Of a DNA stretch of 64,000 bases, positions 52,041-63,682 are shown piece after piece. The position numbers and the translations under genes were made by a program. This stretch comes from Monarcha castaneiventris obscurior (taxonomy: Eukaryota; Chordata; Aves; Passeriformes; Monarchidae). Below the pieces are notes generated by a model. That model was not told the DNA's origin. It worked only from the letters and a program-made list of their open reading frames with translations, and did not search any database. The stretch spans positions 54,251,147 through 54,315,146 of the forward strand of contig JAMPIT010000894.1 of the NCBI GenBank assembly GCA_026261815.1, written 5' to 3'. Position 1 is the stretch's first letter, and the number at the start of each line of letters is the position of its first letter.

Positions 52041-55000
52041 CCCCCACCTCCACAGGGATGCGCTTTATCTGAGAACATCCAGAATTAGCTTCAGTATCAG
52101 GGGCAGGATCAGTAAATCACAATTTAGTTCACGATACCCGTGCTGCTTTCCTCTCTTCACCTCATATTTTACATTACTTTTGAAAGCACATTAAAAAGGC
52201 AAATTTCTCTCAATATGAAATCTCACTGATTTGAGAGAAGGCACATGATTAATGTTTTCCATTGCTATTAAATAGAGACTTTTGTGCTATATGAGATCAT
52301 TTTCTTTTGATAGTCTCAAGACAGAAATGTAACCAGCATATCCAGTATTAGAAACAATGAGGCACGTGTTAATTAACATTCTAAAATTATTTTAAATACT
52401 TATCCAGTGAAAGCGAGAGTATCAAATGTTGTGGATCGACTGCACTCTGTAGTCACACTCCAGAACTGATCGTGCCACCAGGGCTTGCCTGTGTGCAGAA
52501 GGCCCAGCAGGTACCAGGACTTACTACTCTGAAGCACAAACACGTAAGTGTTCAAACCCTTCAACAACTCAAATGTACACTGCAATATCTTAAGAGAAGT
52601 AAAAGCAGATTATTTTTCTTAGGGCTTGGAGCTGTTATTTTCAAACTAATTGCAAGTAAGACCCACTATTCAAGAGAGAAGGCAGGCAACTGTCCTGCCA
52701 AAAGGCAGAATGACTTCTTCCTTTCCATCAGTTGGTACTCCATAGAAACAGTAAAAATGACGAATACTCACACATACAAACCAGCACCAACAGAAGCTGC
52801 AGTCAACTCTGCCAATAAAGCTGAAAAAACAAACTGCCCCCTCAGTCTTCTGAGCCTGTCTGAAAACTAACTGAAATTTTGGCCAGTTTAAAGGTACTTC
52901 CCCAGTGGTAACACTATCAAAGGTGAGCCCAAGAGAACTCCCTTGGAAATGAGAATATATAACACAAGGTATTTGAATGAGAAAACAATATTTACATTTT
53001 AAGAAAAAATATTTTCAATAATACAGGGAAGTTTGCTGGACAATGCAGTCAATGAACAAGTTCAAGCTTTGTAAAAGACAAAACACTGCCAGAATATACT
53101 AGAACAGTTCCCCCCTGTAAGTCAGTTAATCCACTTGGTCTGCAATGAATGTTTGTCTACGCCATCATTTATTTTCCTATTTCCTATCTTTGTGTAACAC
53201 TTCAGTGTTACAGCTTTGCTTCTGGTAGCAATCGAGAGCAGGAAGTGCCATGGCTGAAGCCTTTAATAATAGTGTTATCTACACTTCCTTTAATCTTTGT
53301 AAACCCTGCCTGCAGTCACAAAATACGAATTCTTCAGCAATTTAGGCAGAATCCAGGACTTAGCCTGGGACTTCTTAATTTAAAGCACAACTTATCTGAA
53401 ATCAGTGCAGGTAAGGGATGAGTAACAAGCATTAATAAGTCACATTTTCCATGGAAATTTATCAAATACTAAGCACTAACTGCTTTTATAAACAAATATG
53501 AACAGTACTTGTTACTAATGACTATAAGCACATCCTTAAGTGACACAAGCATTTGGAAAAAGATGGGCAATGTGTCTCACAGGCTTAATAGGTTGCTTAC
53601 AACAGCACATAATTGATTAACCTACAGTAACTATTAATAGTTCATTAGCCTTTTGTTCCCACCAGCTCTCTAATCATGTTTAAAATACATTTTCATTTAT
53701 AACCACATTCTCCTACTACCAAAGCTGCAGTCCTGTCTCCTCAATTGAGCCTTGGTTTTACTGCAGCTACTCTTAAAACTGACTTAATGGTGAAACCTCC
53801 AGATGCTTTGATACACAAAAAATGCGCTTGCTTTCACATCTCTGGTAATAATATTCTAGACAGGTTTCTTTAAAAGTCTTATTTTCTGTGTTTATACAAA
53901 GTTGGAGGTATCCACGTGTATGCCATTTAGAAATTGGTTAGTTTTGTCATTTTGATTTTTTGTTTAGTATTACAATCGAGATGAGACCCTTTTGTGTAAC
54001 CTATTACATAAATACATAAGCAGTCCGCTTTTATAATTTAATGGGAACAAAAACAGGAGAAGGAACAATAGGAGAAAAGAAATGCTGCCAGCCTCACATT
54101 ATAATAGTCAGGGAGAAAATTAGGTGGTAAAACCCCTAAATGTTCCTTTTTTGAACATTTAAATTATAGGGGAGCACAAGGTCTATGAAATATTTTCTCT
54201 TAAATCAAAGTGGTGTTTTCTGCTTCAGGTATTTAAGCTTGAGGCAGTACAATCTACAGTGCAGGTTATTAAAATATGTCTTGATTTTATCCTTATCCTG
54301 ATACTGCGGTGCTATGTCATGCTATGCAAAGTATTTCACGTAATTATTTCACATTTCTCAAAACATATATGTATTACAGGCTTTAATGTGGATTTCCCCC
54401 AGCTACACTGCTGTAATAGGGCACCATTTCAAACAGTGCTGAGGAATTATTACCTCACAGTCTAGTAAATAATGCAAGATAAGTGACACCTGTAAGTAAT
54501 TCAGTTAGTATTTCTTACTTATCATTACAGGTCATGGAAGGGAAATATTTAAGAACTATATTTTTATTGATGCATTTTGATGCGGGTCAAAACACTTTAA
54601 TATGTAAGATGGTCCTTGAAACATCAGAACCAAAAAAACTTATCCCATTTTATAAGAACAGGTTTCTTACACCTCATTAGAAATCAGTGGAAAAGCTTAA
54701 CTCTTTATTTTTATCACATTCTATTCAGATTCTTAGGTGAAATCCTATTAGTTTGGAGAGATATAATCTTCATTATTATCTAGTCTGAGGAGATTTTCTT
54801 CTATTATTTCTTCCCTCTCACCCATGATTATCACATCTTTTGTTTGGAAAGGTGATAAAAAATTCCAAAGGCACTCACTAAGCAACACAGCATTTTACAT
54901 AGTGGAGAGAGATGACTAAATAAATTTAGGAAAGTCTGAATTACTCTGAGAAGGTAATTTTTTTGGAAGCTCTGATGTCTGAGCCTGCACACACAAATCA

Positions 55001-55858
55001 AGACCTGTACATCTCGAGCAGACACTACCCCTTCTGCAGATGAGCTCTTCCCACAGTTCAAATTATAAAATTGGGGGTTTAGCTCCTCAAAAGAGGCAGC
55101 TTTCTCTATTTTGAAGATAAAGGTCAGGTGTTCTGTCCCAGGGAAGTGATCTGATGAACTTTGGTATCTATTGTCCCTAGTCATCACTCTCACAAATTTT
55201 AAACCAATCTTAAACTTCTATTAAACCATGAAAAGACGTATGCAGGAGTTGCAGAGATGCCTTTGCATTTTCTGGAGCTAGGTTTTGGATTTTGGTAGGG
55301 GATTTGGTAAGTGGATGTTGTCAGATAATGAATATGAACTGAATGCAAAACAAACAACAACAAAAAAAAATTGAATGAAAATGGGAAAAAAGCTGAATTA
55401 ATGAAAAGTAGGATGAAGGAAGACAAGAGAAAACTAAACCCTACTTTTTCCTGTTACAATGGGACACATTCTCATCATCCTTATTCCTCTGGCATTTTCT
55501 CTTTTTGTTACTCTCACCTTCTTTGGGTCCATATCTGCTCCATCCTTTAACTATTATTCTCTGTGATCTTTCCTATCCCTCATTTAAAAATCATCACTTT
55601 GAGTTTATGCTAGTTCTGTTGCACATCCCCCCTTGTGACACTTTTAAACAACCACCAGTTCATTTAGTGGGGGAGGTCCCTCCCTGGATGTTGCCATCAC
55701 CTCCTACTCCAGCTCCACCTCCGATGTGGGAGGCTCCTCCCTGGGGAGGGCTCAGCAGGCGGGACCAGGGTCTGGGGCCCACCCTCCTCCTACAGAGGAG
55801 GAGTGGCCGAGGCTCCCCTCTTCCAGAAGGTTCTGTGATGCTCGATGTCTCATTAGCT
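52041..55858. other. Upstream intergenic sequence
   Basis: AT-rich DNA directly upstream of GALNT18. No coding block recognised. The frames at 52472-52870 and 54831-55193 lack any known domain. GC content rises after about 55670 on approach to the LTR-like unit. Confidence 0.55.
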
Positions 55859-55859
55859 G

Positions 55860-56160
55860 TTGTTTGTTGAGCCCTCCCCTCAATCATTTTTACAAGACCC
55901 CAGACCCCTGTACCCTCCCCTTACCTTTTCCCCCATTGGCTGCACCCCCTAACCCTGCCCAGTTTTCTCCCCCCTTAAAAGTGGCTGCATTGGGGCATTT
56001 CCCTGGAGTTCTCCCTGCATTGCTCGCCTTCGTGGAGTTCTTTACTGGTCCCTACAATAAAGGAGCTCACGGGGAGACCCCCTTCCACAACTCTTTGCCT
56101 CTGAGCCTCTTTCCACCTGCACCTCGTCTGCGTGAGCCAGCCACGCCAGGCCCTGCAGTA
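55860..56160 (+). mobile_element. Possible GC-rich retroviral LTR, boundaries uncertain
   Basis: On plus, an ATTGGCTG element (about 55934), a TATA-like CCTTAAAAGT (about 55974-55982) and an AATAAA (56056-56061) about 80 bp further on have the order and spacing of an LTR U3-R region, followed by a short CT-rich U5-like stretch. GC-rich sequence continues on both sides (55670-56290). I could not find terminal TG/CA ends with a duplication, nor a primer-binding site, so this could also be internal retroviral or unrelated GC-rich DNA. Confidence 0.38.
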
Positions 56161-56293
56161 ACCCCAGCAAGCTTTCGGGCACTCAGGGGCTGGTGGTCAA
56201 GGGTGACCTGGAAGCCAGGCTCACCTACAGCAATTCAGGCCACGCAGGAGTCCTCATTTTTCACTGTTTGGCAAAGACTGCTCACCAAAGCAC

Positions 56294-56964
56294 TGTGAAA
56301 AACGAAGTTCACTCTCCTGTTAGGAATTAAAAGTTTAATAAAGGACAATAAGGGACAAAGGTAATAAAGCAAAATTCACAGCACTGGGTGCTTTGGCGCT
56401 CAGCCAAGAGCACACCTGCTATTTTGGAGACCCCGTTTACATACACATCAGTCTAGGACATATTCATAATCAATGATGTATATTCAAACTTTCCCAGGAA
56501 CTGTTCAGCGTGGCTCCTCCTTGGGTCCACCTTGTTAGACCATGCACATTCCTTGGCTGTGGTTTTAGTCTGTGTTTATTATCATCCCCAGAGCAGGCTT
56601 CGGTCCATGGTTTCTGCAGACAGTAGTTACTGATAGTTGGCATGTCAGTAGTAGGGGTCCTCAACACACGTTGGTTGGATGTTATCCAACCAAGCAGACA
56701 GCTCACAAGCATAGCTATTTAGCTATTATGTCTAAGTTTTAGGTTAAATGACAGAAATAAAAGCATTAGTTATTGTTAAAAAAACTACATGTTCATAACA
56801 GAGCTACATTATACATACAGCATCTTATTTGTAATAAAGCTGCTTTTACATATAGCATCTATTTGTAACAAAGCCACTATTATAATATCTATTACAAAAG
56901 CTACTTTAACATCACTCATTTTAACATTTGCAGAAAGCCAGTATTATAGCATCTATTTATCACA
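56294..56964 (-). mobile_element. Solo LTR, copy B (671 bp), same family as the element at 12467-12982
   Basis: Read on minus it begins TGTGATAAATAGATGCTATA at 56964 and ends GTTTTTCACA at 56294, flanked by a perfect 4-bp duplication GCAC (56290-56293 and 56965-56968). Both termini match copy A closely. It is 155 bp longer: the 5' half has extra degenerate repeats of about 30-45 bp (units like AGATGCTATATGTAA at about 56810-56950), and the middle segment is largely unrelated to copy A. No coding remains. It sits upstream of GALNT18 in the same orientation, about 5.2 kb from the start codon. Confidence 0.88.
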
Positions 56965-56968
56965 GCAC

Positions 56969-57080
56969 CAAGTACAGTGAAAGTCAGCTTCACATGGCCA
57001 CTGCAGCCTCCCAACGAGGACAGCTGATGTGGTGTCTGACACACAGACACCCAATGGCATTCATGTAACTAACATCCATG
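56969..57080. other. Short spacer between solo LTR and CR1
   Basis: About 110 bp of unremarkable sequence. Confidence 0.5.
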
Positions 57081-57447
57081 GATCACAGAAGCATTGAGGT
57101 TGGAAAAGACCTCCAAGATCATCCATTTTGGCCTTTGACTGAACAGCACCATGTCAATGGGGCCATAGCACTGAGTGCCATGTCCAGTTCTTTCTTGAAC
57201 ACCTGCAGGGATAGGGATTCCATCACCTCCCTGGGCAGCCCCTTCCAATATCTAATCACCCCCTCTGTGAAGAAATTCCTCTTGATGTCCAACCTGAACC
57301 TCTCCTGGCACAGCTTGAGGCCATGTCCCCTCATCCTGTCACTCATTGCCTGGGAGGAGTGACCGACCTCCACCTGGATACACCCTCCTTTCAGGGAGTT
57401 GTAGAGAGCGATAAGGTCACCCCTGAGCCTCCTTTTCTCCAGAGTAA
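57081..57447 (-). mobile_element. CR1 LINE 3' fragment
   Basis: The minus strand carries the CR1 ORF2 end: [20 protein letters not shown], then [20 protein letters not shown] and [13 protein letters not shown], followed by the CR1 3' untranslated end (about 57081-57140). Compared with the copy at 11690-12358 it starts further downstream, so it is more severely 5' truncated, and it is more diverged. Non-functional remnant. Confidence 0.92.
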
Positions 57448-60420
57448 AGAGTGCACCTGTCCAAGCTATGGGCTCCATCATTTCAAAACCATTCACTGAG
57501 CACTGAAAGGAAGAAATAGAACAATGCAGAAGATACAGAAACAATAGAATGCCAACATGGTTTCAAGGAGAAAACCAGACTGTATCCTGTCTTCTGGACT
57601 GAGCTCTCACTGCACATGAAGCAGTGAGAAAACACCTCATGCAAAGGGCACAGAACAGAGCCAGAAAGAACATTAAAACATCTACTGGAAACTTAGATTA
57701 AAAAGCAACCTGCAAGAGCCACAGGCACATGAGTGTGTGTTGTCTTCTCCATCACCAGGTTCATGGCTTAGAAGGCATTTTCCATCTCCCTCATACAGTT
57801 GCTATAAAATTTATGTCTGTATTTTCTGTTTCCAGATGGCATTTTCCCTTCTCAGTGTTTGCCAGGCTTATCTTGTCCATTTGTCTTTCCAAAATGTTTT
57901 TCTATCAAAACCATCAAAAATCACTTCATACTGTAAGTGATCTCTGCTGTGCTGCTTTATTAGTTACTTTTATGCGCTGGTGTGATTTATTTTTCCTGGC
58001 AGCATTACACTGCACCATTTTTTTGCCACAAAACTCTCAGTTAATCCATCTCAAGTGACTCATGTGTGACCAGCAATTCACCAGCAGGAGTAAAAGATGC
58101 AACATATGGTCCTTTGCAAGTGGCATGTCTACGGTTTCTAAGAGAAGCATTATGTTCTGTTCTCTTCAAAGCTGTCATATGTCTACACCCTACACCTCCA
58201 ATGACAACCTTGTCCCTAAGCAACTTCAAGTCTCTTCGTTTTGGAGTGTTAAACCTTGGAAACATTTGAAACAGATTTCCAGAGATTGCAGCCCACTCAA
58301 TCTCTGAATCTTTTTATATTCAGATGCAAAAAAAAAAAAAAAAAAAAAAAAAGTAGTAAATGCAAAATAATTTGTGACATCTAGAAATTTTGGCTTTCTC
58401 AAACCATTCCTCAATGCTGTTTTTTTCTATCTTTAACTATAGTAATACAAATCATTGCACTACGTCAAACAAAAACTGAGGCAGCCAAATATCCTACTTC
58501 CAAATACTGTCTAGCTCTGAATATTGAGGGACAAGAATAGTCCTTTTGCCAGGCTTTGCCTGGAAAAGCTTCAACACATTTAATGGCTTAAAGGCTGGCT
58601 GTGGCAGTGGTTGCAAGTGATTGCTTACACGAGCTGTGCAAGCAATCACAAATTCACAATTCTGAACCAGTACTTTCTCATATCCCAAAGAAACATGAAC
58701 ACATCATGCAGGCCTATCACAGACCCTCTTCTTAGATGGCTCTTGGCCAACGTGAGTCTCATATGAGCAGCTCCTTCTCACAGGACTGGAACTCCTTACG
58801 TCAATGAATTTTTGTCATTTTGCTATTTCCTCAGCTTGTCGTTCAGGGTCATGGCTTCTCCCACCTTTTGCGGTTGGCTTTAGAAATTACTGAAGCTACG
58901 GTACCCTCACTGTTTACATGCTTGTCTGATCACATCTATGTGTGCTGAACAATGCAGATTCCAACCTCCCCTGCTCATGACTGTCTTCTCTTTGGAAACT
59001 GATGATTTCTTCCTATTCTTTGTCCTTTCTGTCTTAATCAGTTTTTAATGCATGAATGGAGCTTCTCCTTAAGCATAATGGGTGTCAGCCTTTGGAGAAC
59101 AAACTCCTAGGGAAGCTTTGCAGCCCAAGTACCAATTAAATCTAGCATCAACTATCATCATTACCCATGTTCTCTGATGTCTCAAAAAAAAATCAGTAAA
59201 TAGGTGGAAAGTGACTTCCTTCAATTGCTTATTAGAGAACTACTTTTCTAGACAGAAATTCCTTAAAAGAAGCCTAAAAATCTGCAATACTCCTTTTCTT
59301 CCCATTCCTGCAAGACAGGGGGTGATTATTTCTTTCAAATTCTTTCTTTTCTGAAGGCTTGGGTCTTCATACTGTTTCAGAGGAATTGACACTGAAGCAT
59401 TCAAGAGCATTATACCAGAGTAAAGAGAGTTAATGAAACCACTACTAAGGGTTAGAAGGGTAGAACCTCAGAAGTGACTGTGAAGTCAAAACAGAGATCA
59501 GAGAAAATGGAACATTAAAGTAATTGTCGTTTGTAATTCAAATTGATGGTTAGAAAGAACTAATTACTTCTGTAGGTTCAGTTTATAGTTCAACCAGAGA
59601 TGATGAAAAATTGTATGATTTTGCTTTACTGGTTTAATGTAAGGTAGGACAGACACCACTGAAGGACAGTGCTGGTGAAATCAATTGGTTTAACGCTTCC
59701 GTTTCCCAATAAACATTATCCAAATCATTTTAAAGATGGGATTTGGCCAGCTGTCCTTCAGCCAGTGGTTAGAGTAAATGCACAAAAGCCTCTGTTGACG
59801 CTCTTTTGCCAAGTTTACATCCAAGTATGTCATTTAGCTGAAACATGGATTCTACAATTCGAGACTGCTGAAACAATTTTCCATATGACACCTTCTTTCA
59901 TCAGATACTGCAGCTACAGCTTAAGCAAACAAAAAATTCACCTTAAAATACCTAGAGTATGTTAGTAATTAATACTTTCTTAGATGAAAAAGGCCTCTGC
60001 TTTGAATATGTTTTTGTTTGTTTGGTTTTTAAAGGATTTGGTGATGTCCAGGAGTTACCTTTTCTCTGATCCATTTGCTGCATAAAAACCACAACCACCA
60101 CCACCACCCTGAGACACAAAAAAAAGCCCTTGTTACCATTTTTAAACAAAACTGACTCCACAGCAAGAAAGCTTTCAGTCCATCTTGGGCTCTCGTGGTA
60201 TGAGAGGAGGTTGAAGTTTTTATTGGGTTAGGCCTGGAATATTACACTGCTCCAAAAATGTCTAACAAAACACCTGTGCCCTTCTGCAGACTTGCTCTGA
60301 TGAACTGCAGAGGGAATAGTCTTGTAATGCTGACAGTTCAGATTTGTATAACCCCTCCACTTCAGGGTTTTGTGGATTAGTTTGGCCTTAAGTTGCTAGA
60401 GATTTTAGGAAAAATGTAAA
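57448..60420. other. Intergenic sequence without recognisable features
   Basis: AT-rich DNA with a 25-A run at 58328-58352 and a CCA/CAC trinucleotide run near 60092-60108. Short frames only. Confidence 0.6.
58328..58352. repeat. Poly-A run (25 A)
   Basis: Homopolymer; no AATAAA directly upstream. Confidence 0.92.
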
Positions 60421-60421
60421 C

Positions 60422-60620
60422 CTACAATGAGGTCTCCCCTCAGTCTCTTCTTCTCCAGCTGAATAGACCAAGAGCCCTCAGCCTCCCTCCATAAAGCTTC
60501 CCAGAGCTCCATAGCCTGCTCCACTCCTGGTACAGTGCCTCAAAGGCAGCATGTCTCCCACAGGTGAGGCCCCATTGTCTCCAGGCACAGGCCCTGTGCC
60601 CTCCATGCAGCCCCAGCCTT
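60422..60620 (-). mobile_element. Old CR1-like fragment
   Basis: On minus, RLRALGLFSWRRRD (about 60440-60490) corresponds to the CR1 stretch [17 protein letters not shown], and the DNA at 60425-60465 (GAGGTCTCCCCTCAG) is typical CR1 antisense sequence. Upstream residues match only loosely. It is an old, decayed piece, and its right limit is a guess. Confidence 0.6.
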
Positions 60621-61430
60621 GGGCAGCTCCATCCTTCCACTGGGCTCTGTGTCTGGCTCAATGTCCCTCCTGTGCCAGCGACACTTACTCCAGCAGGTGC
60701 TGGCACCAAGCCCGGGGCACATTCCTGCCACTGCTGGGCAGCCTCAAGCAGGGCCACACTTTATTCAGCAGAATTTCTGGATCTCGGTCCAAACAGACCT
60801 TTCTCCAAATCTCAACTCCCAATATCCCCAAGAGATGTTCACTCCTCTGTTTATTACATTCCAGTGTCAATGATTTCTTTCGAGACACTACACACGCTTC
60901 AGAGAATTCTCTAAGTGTGTGTCGCATATCTGACAAATTTCTTCAGACCTATATAAGCTGACTGCCTGTGCTCCTTCTCTCACTGAACTTGATCTCTATG
61001 CCTATCTCACCCTTCAGACATAACTTCTGCTACTCTGGAGTTCCATTCCCCTCTGCTTTGAGGGCTCTAGGATTGGAGGGGGCCTTGACATTGTCCTGCT
61101 GCTACAGCAGCCACGGCCCAGAACTGCCTTGCGTGTGCTGCTCCAACTCTGTCTTCAAAGGCCGGGCTCTGCTTCCTGAAAAGCTCTTCCAGAACAAATC
61201 ATCTCCTGCTTTCCAGCCTCAGTCTTTTTCCTGGTCTATTGCTTGACCTTTCCTCTTGTACAAACGGTCTGTGACATGAACCAGCAGGTCTTTCCTAAGC
61301 TGCTGCTTTCTTCTTGAATGGAAGGAGAGAAAGAAGGAGAGGAGCCCCTCTGAATGTTCTCAAAGTTGAGCAGTGCTCTTTGGCACGGCCTCTTCTACTG
61401 CCAGCAGGTCAGTGCCAGACTTGTGCCAGG
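60621..61430. other. Moderately GC-rich intergenic sequence
   Basis: GC is higher than the intron average, giving several overlapping open frames (for example at 60551-60961 and 60968-61246, plus) without recognisable domains. No RNA gene seen. Confidence 0.5.
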
Positions 61431-61434
61431 TGGG

Positions 61435-61612
61435 CAAGGACAAGGGAGAGCAGATGAAAACAAAGGGCACGTAAGCTGTGCCAGGGGACGTTTTGGTTGG
61501 ACATTTGGAAGATTTTTGCCCCAGAAAGGGTGATTAGGTTTTGGAATAGGCTAGTAAGGTCCTGGGGAGGTGTTCAGGGAAAGCCTGGGCATGGCCCTCA
61601 GTGCTCGGCTCC
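61435..61612 (+). mobile_element. Diverged CR1 3' fragment
   Basis: On plus, the translation WKIFAPERVIRFWNRLV at 61503-61557 matches the CR1 block [17 protein letters not shown], followed by a decayed match to the terminal ALSAM region near 61590-61605 (GGCCCTCAGTGCTCGG). The 3' untranslated end and octamer repeat are lost, replaced by the GC-rich block described next. Confidence 0.62.
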
Positions 61613-61834
61613 AGTGGCCATTCTGGGAATGGGTCCCAGGCCAGACTCTGTGACCTCAGAAGGCTCTTGCAAGCCAAGGGATTTGATGCTCTTGTGACAT
61701 CGCAGCCTTTGGGGCCAGCACGGTGGCTGGCAACTGTCCCCAGCCCATGGCCATGGGCAGAGCGCGGGCTGAGCTCGTGTGGCAGCGACGTGCCGAGCGT
61801 GTGCAGAGGCGGCAGCTCGTCCCACAGCAGCACC

Positions 61835-62407
61835 ATGGCCGGCCGGGGCTTCTCCAGGCTCCTGCAGCTCTCCGTGCTCCTGCTCCTGGCTGGAAGACTT
61901 GACCCTTCCAGCCGTCTTGAGGGGGACGCTGTCCTTCCCGAGGAGTTGGAGCAGCAGCTCCCAGGCCCGGAGACGAGCCCCTGGCATGGCCTGGAGCTGC
62001 TTTCTTGGACCTGCTCAGCCCTGAACACGCTGCTAAGTGGCGTGTTCCTGGCACACTGGCTGGGCAGGAGGCTCAGGACATGCTGGGGAGAGTGGAGGGA
62101 TGGCCTCAGGCAGCTGGGGCCAGCAGCCACCAAAGCCTTGGGCCAAGGTGGTGTCGGGCCAGGCCCGAGAGCTGGCGTGGGGCAGCAGAGCTGGGTAGGC
62201 CCCAGGGCTCCTGGGCCTCCTGCCCAGCCCTTGGCGCAAGGCCCCCAGGCAGAGGGGGCTCAGCCCCTGGGCAGCAATGGGGCCCACCCTGCCCACCAGG
62301 CACAGCCCAGAGAGACAAGCCAAAGGAGATGCGGCCCTGGGAAGAGGAGGAGAGTCCACTTCTCCCCTCGCCCGTGTCTCTGCGGCTCCAGCCCCGCTCA
62401 GGGCTAG
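61835..62407 (+). CDS. Unrecognised 190-codon ORF in a GC-rich block, candidate lineage-specific gene
   Basis: I do not recognise this protein. The ATG at 61835 has an excellent Kozak context (CACCATGG). The first ~20 residues (basic, then LLQLSVLLLLAG) look like a signal peptide or anchor. Residues 32-49 are acidic, and residues 56-77 form a second hydrophobic segment followed by arginines (GRRLR). Residues 100-160 are a low-complexity Gly/Pro/Gln/Ala run, and near 170-178 lies GKRRRVHFSP, which fits the RVxF docking pattern for protein phosphatase 1. The frame is open upstream without a stop to 61601, but that part overlaps CR1-derived sequence and is unlikely to be coding. An AATAAA lies 222 bp after the stop. 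High GC makes a chance frame of this length plausible, and the frame change at the C-terminus (an alternative frame runs on to 62496) hints at decay. It may be a young or degraded gene, a retrocopy, or part of an unrecognised mobile element. Confidence 0.35.
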   Translation: MAGRGFSRLLQLSVLLLLAGRLDPSSRLEGDAVLPEELEQQLPGPETSPWHGLELLSWTCSALNTLLSGVFLAHWLGRRLRTCWGEWRDGLRQLGPAATKALGQGGVGPGPRAGVGQQSWVGPRAPGPPAQPLAQGPQAEGAQPLGSNGAHPAHQAQPRETSQRRCGPGKRRRVHFSPRPCLCGSSPAQG

Positions 62408-62628
62408 CAGCACGTGGCAGGGAATGCATGACCAGGGCCGACACCCAGCACTGGGACGTTCCCCACCATAGCTGTGCTGAAGCCCCTCATTCTTAGTGCT
62501 AGATTTTTTTTACAGGAATGTTTTTACATAGAAGTTGTAGCTTTTCATATTTAAGAAAGTTGTTGATTTTAGGCAAGGGGCTCCTAGTAGTTTTTGCCCC
62601 CTCTTAGCTTTTAAGAGTCCTAAAGTTC

Positions 62629-62634
62629 AATAAA
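62629..62634 (+). terminator. Polyadenylation signal candidate downstream of the 190-codon ORF
   Basis: AATAAA followed within 20-30 bp by GT-rich sequence (GTTTTCCAGATGTTGCTGG), a sensible poly(A) site arrangement. The 62500-62630 stretch is T-rich and resembles a 3' untranslated region. Confidence 0.4.
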
Positions 62635-62640
62635 GTTCAC

Positions 62641-63645
62641 GTTTTCCAGATGTTGCTGGGGTCTTTCACTGTTCCATATGAGATGGTTGATGGGTTTGCA
62701 CGTGAGCTCCACACCAGCACTCATGGAGCAACATATTATTGCTTCCAAAAGCCTTTTCTTTCTGTCTACAAACGAAAGAGAGATGCTCGCAGAAGTTATC
62801 CCAGGAAAAGAAAAGGAAGGCCTCAGAGGAAGCACTGGATGAGAGACAGGAGTTCTTCCAACAACCAGCACGGTACCAGCAAGTAGGGATCCCCCATCCA
62901 GGATTCACAAAGTTCTAGGAATGTCTTGAGTCAGGCAGAACTCCAGATTGTAGAACTGCTGAAGAGAATATTTCAAAGCACAGGCTTCAGACAACCTATA
63001 AAATTTTTTAAATGAAAGTTTTGAAGAAAGCCTTGTTCTAATAGAAATAAAAGCAAACTGTTTTTAAAATCTCCCATGCAGTTCCAACCAGGCTCTGCCC
63101 TTACTGAAGAGCAATATCCCCTGTGGTGTGCATTGGAGCCACATGCACATACTCCTCTGCTGTGTAACTCTCATACTCCTTGAATTCTTTGTTCCATGGG
63201 ATGCATATGCTTCATGGTCTTCAGCATAACCAATCAAGCACTATCTTTGCTTCAAATATCAGGTAATTAAATCCTTTAGACTGTAAAATTTTTTTCTTCT
63301 GTCGTACCTTCTTGCAGCCACAAAGCAAAGCATCTGAAAGTTTACCTGGCCAGGCATTACGATTTTCAACACAGGTTAGAAACATCCTTCAGCATGTTGA
63401 CATGAAACACAAATAATCTGCCTTCTAAAGCTTGCAGGTCAAGCATGGACTGCTCATGAAATGCTTAAGAAATTCTCTGAATCTTCCATGGAAATCAGCA
63501 ACTGCTCAGTTACAGAGACAACCAAACCAAATCAGGCACTGGCAAAGCGATGTAACAAATCAAAGCAACCTCAAAGCATACAACAGCATTCACTTTTCCA
63601 GAGAATTCACCATGTCTTTTTGAGCCTAAAGAATTATATGTTGGT

Positions 63646-63646
<1 letters not shown>
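62641..63646. other. Intergenic sequence with a short basic ORF
   Basis: A 78-codon plus frame (62650-62886) encodes a Lys/Arg-rich C-terminal half (KRKRDARRSYPRKRKGR) without recognised similarity; I treat it as unproven. The rest is AT-rich and featureless. Confidence 0.45.

Positions 63647-63678
<32 letters not shown>
63647..63678. repeat. Poly-A run (32 A)
   Basis: The longest homopolymer in the window. No AATAAA within 50 bp upstream and no recognisable gene-like sequence before it, so a retrocopy tail is unproven. Confidence 0.92.

Positions 63679-63682
<4 letters not shown>

Noticed and set aside
51373..52194. Long open frames (up to 273 codons) on the plus strand through the CpG island
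   Set aside because: Several frames on both strands are open at once, the signature of GC-rich stop-poor DNA; composition is Pro/Ala/Arg/Ser-rich without domains.
52530..52550. Splice-donor-like GTAAGT on plus upstream of GALNT18, as a divergent lncRNA exon
   Set aside because: The exon side (CAC) does not fit the donor consensus and no promoter, acceptor or poly(A) pairing could be shown.
60551..60961. Overlapping plus frames of 84-136 codons
   Set aside because: Three frames are open together and the left part is antisense to decayed CR1; no domain.
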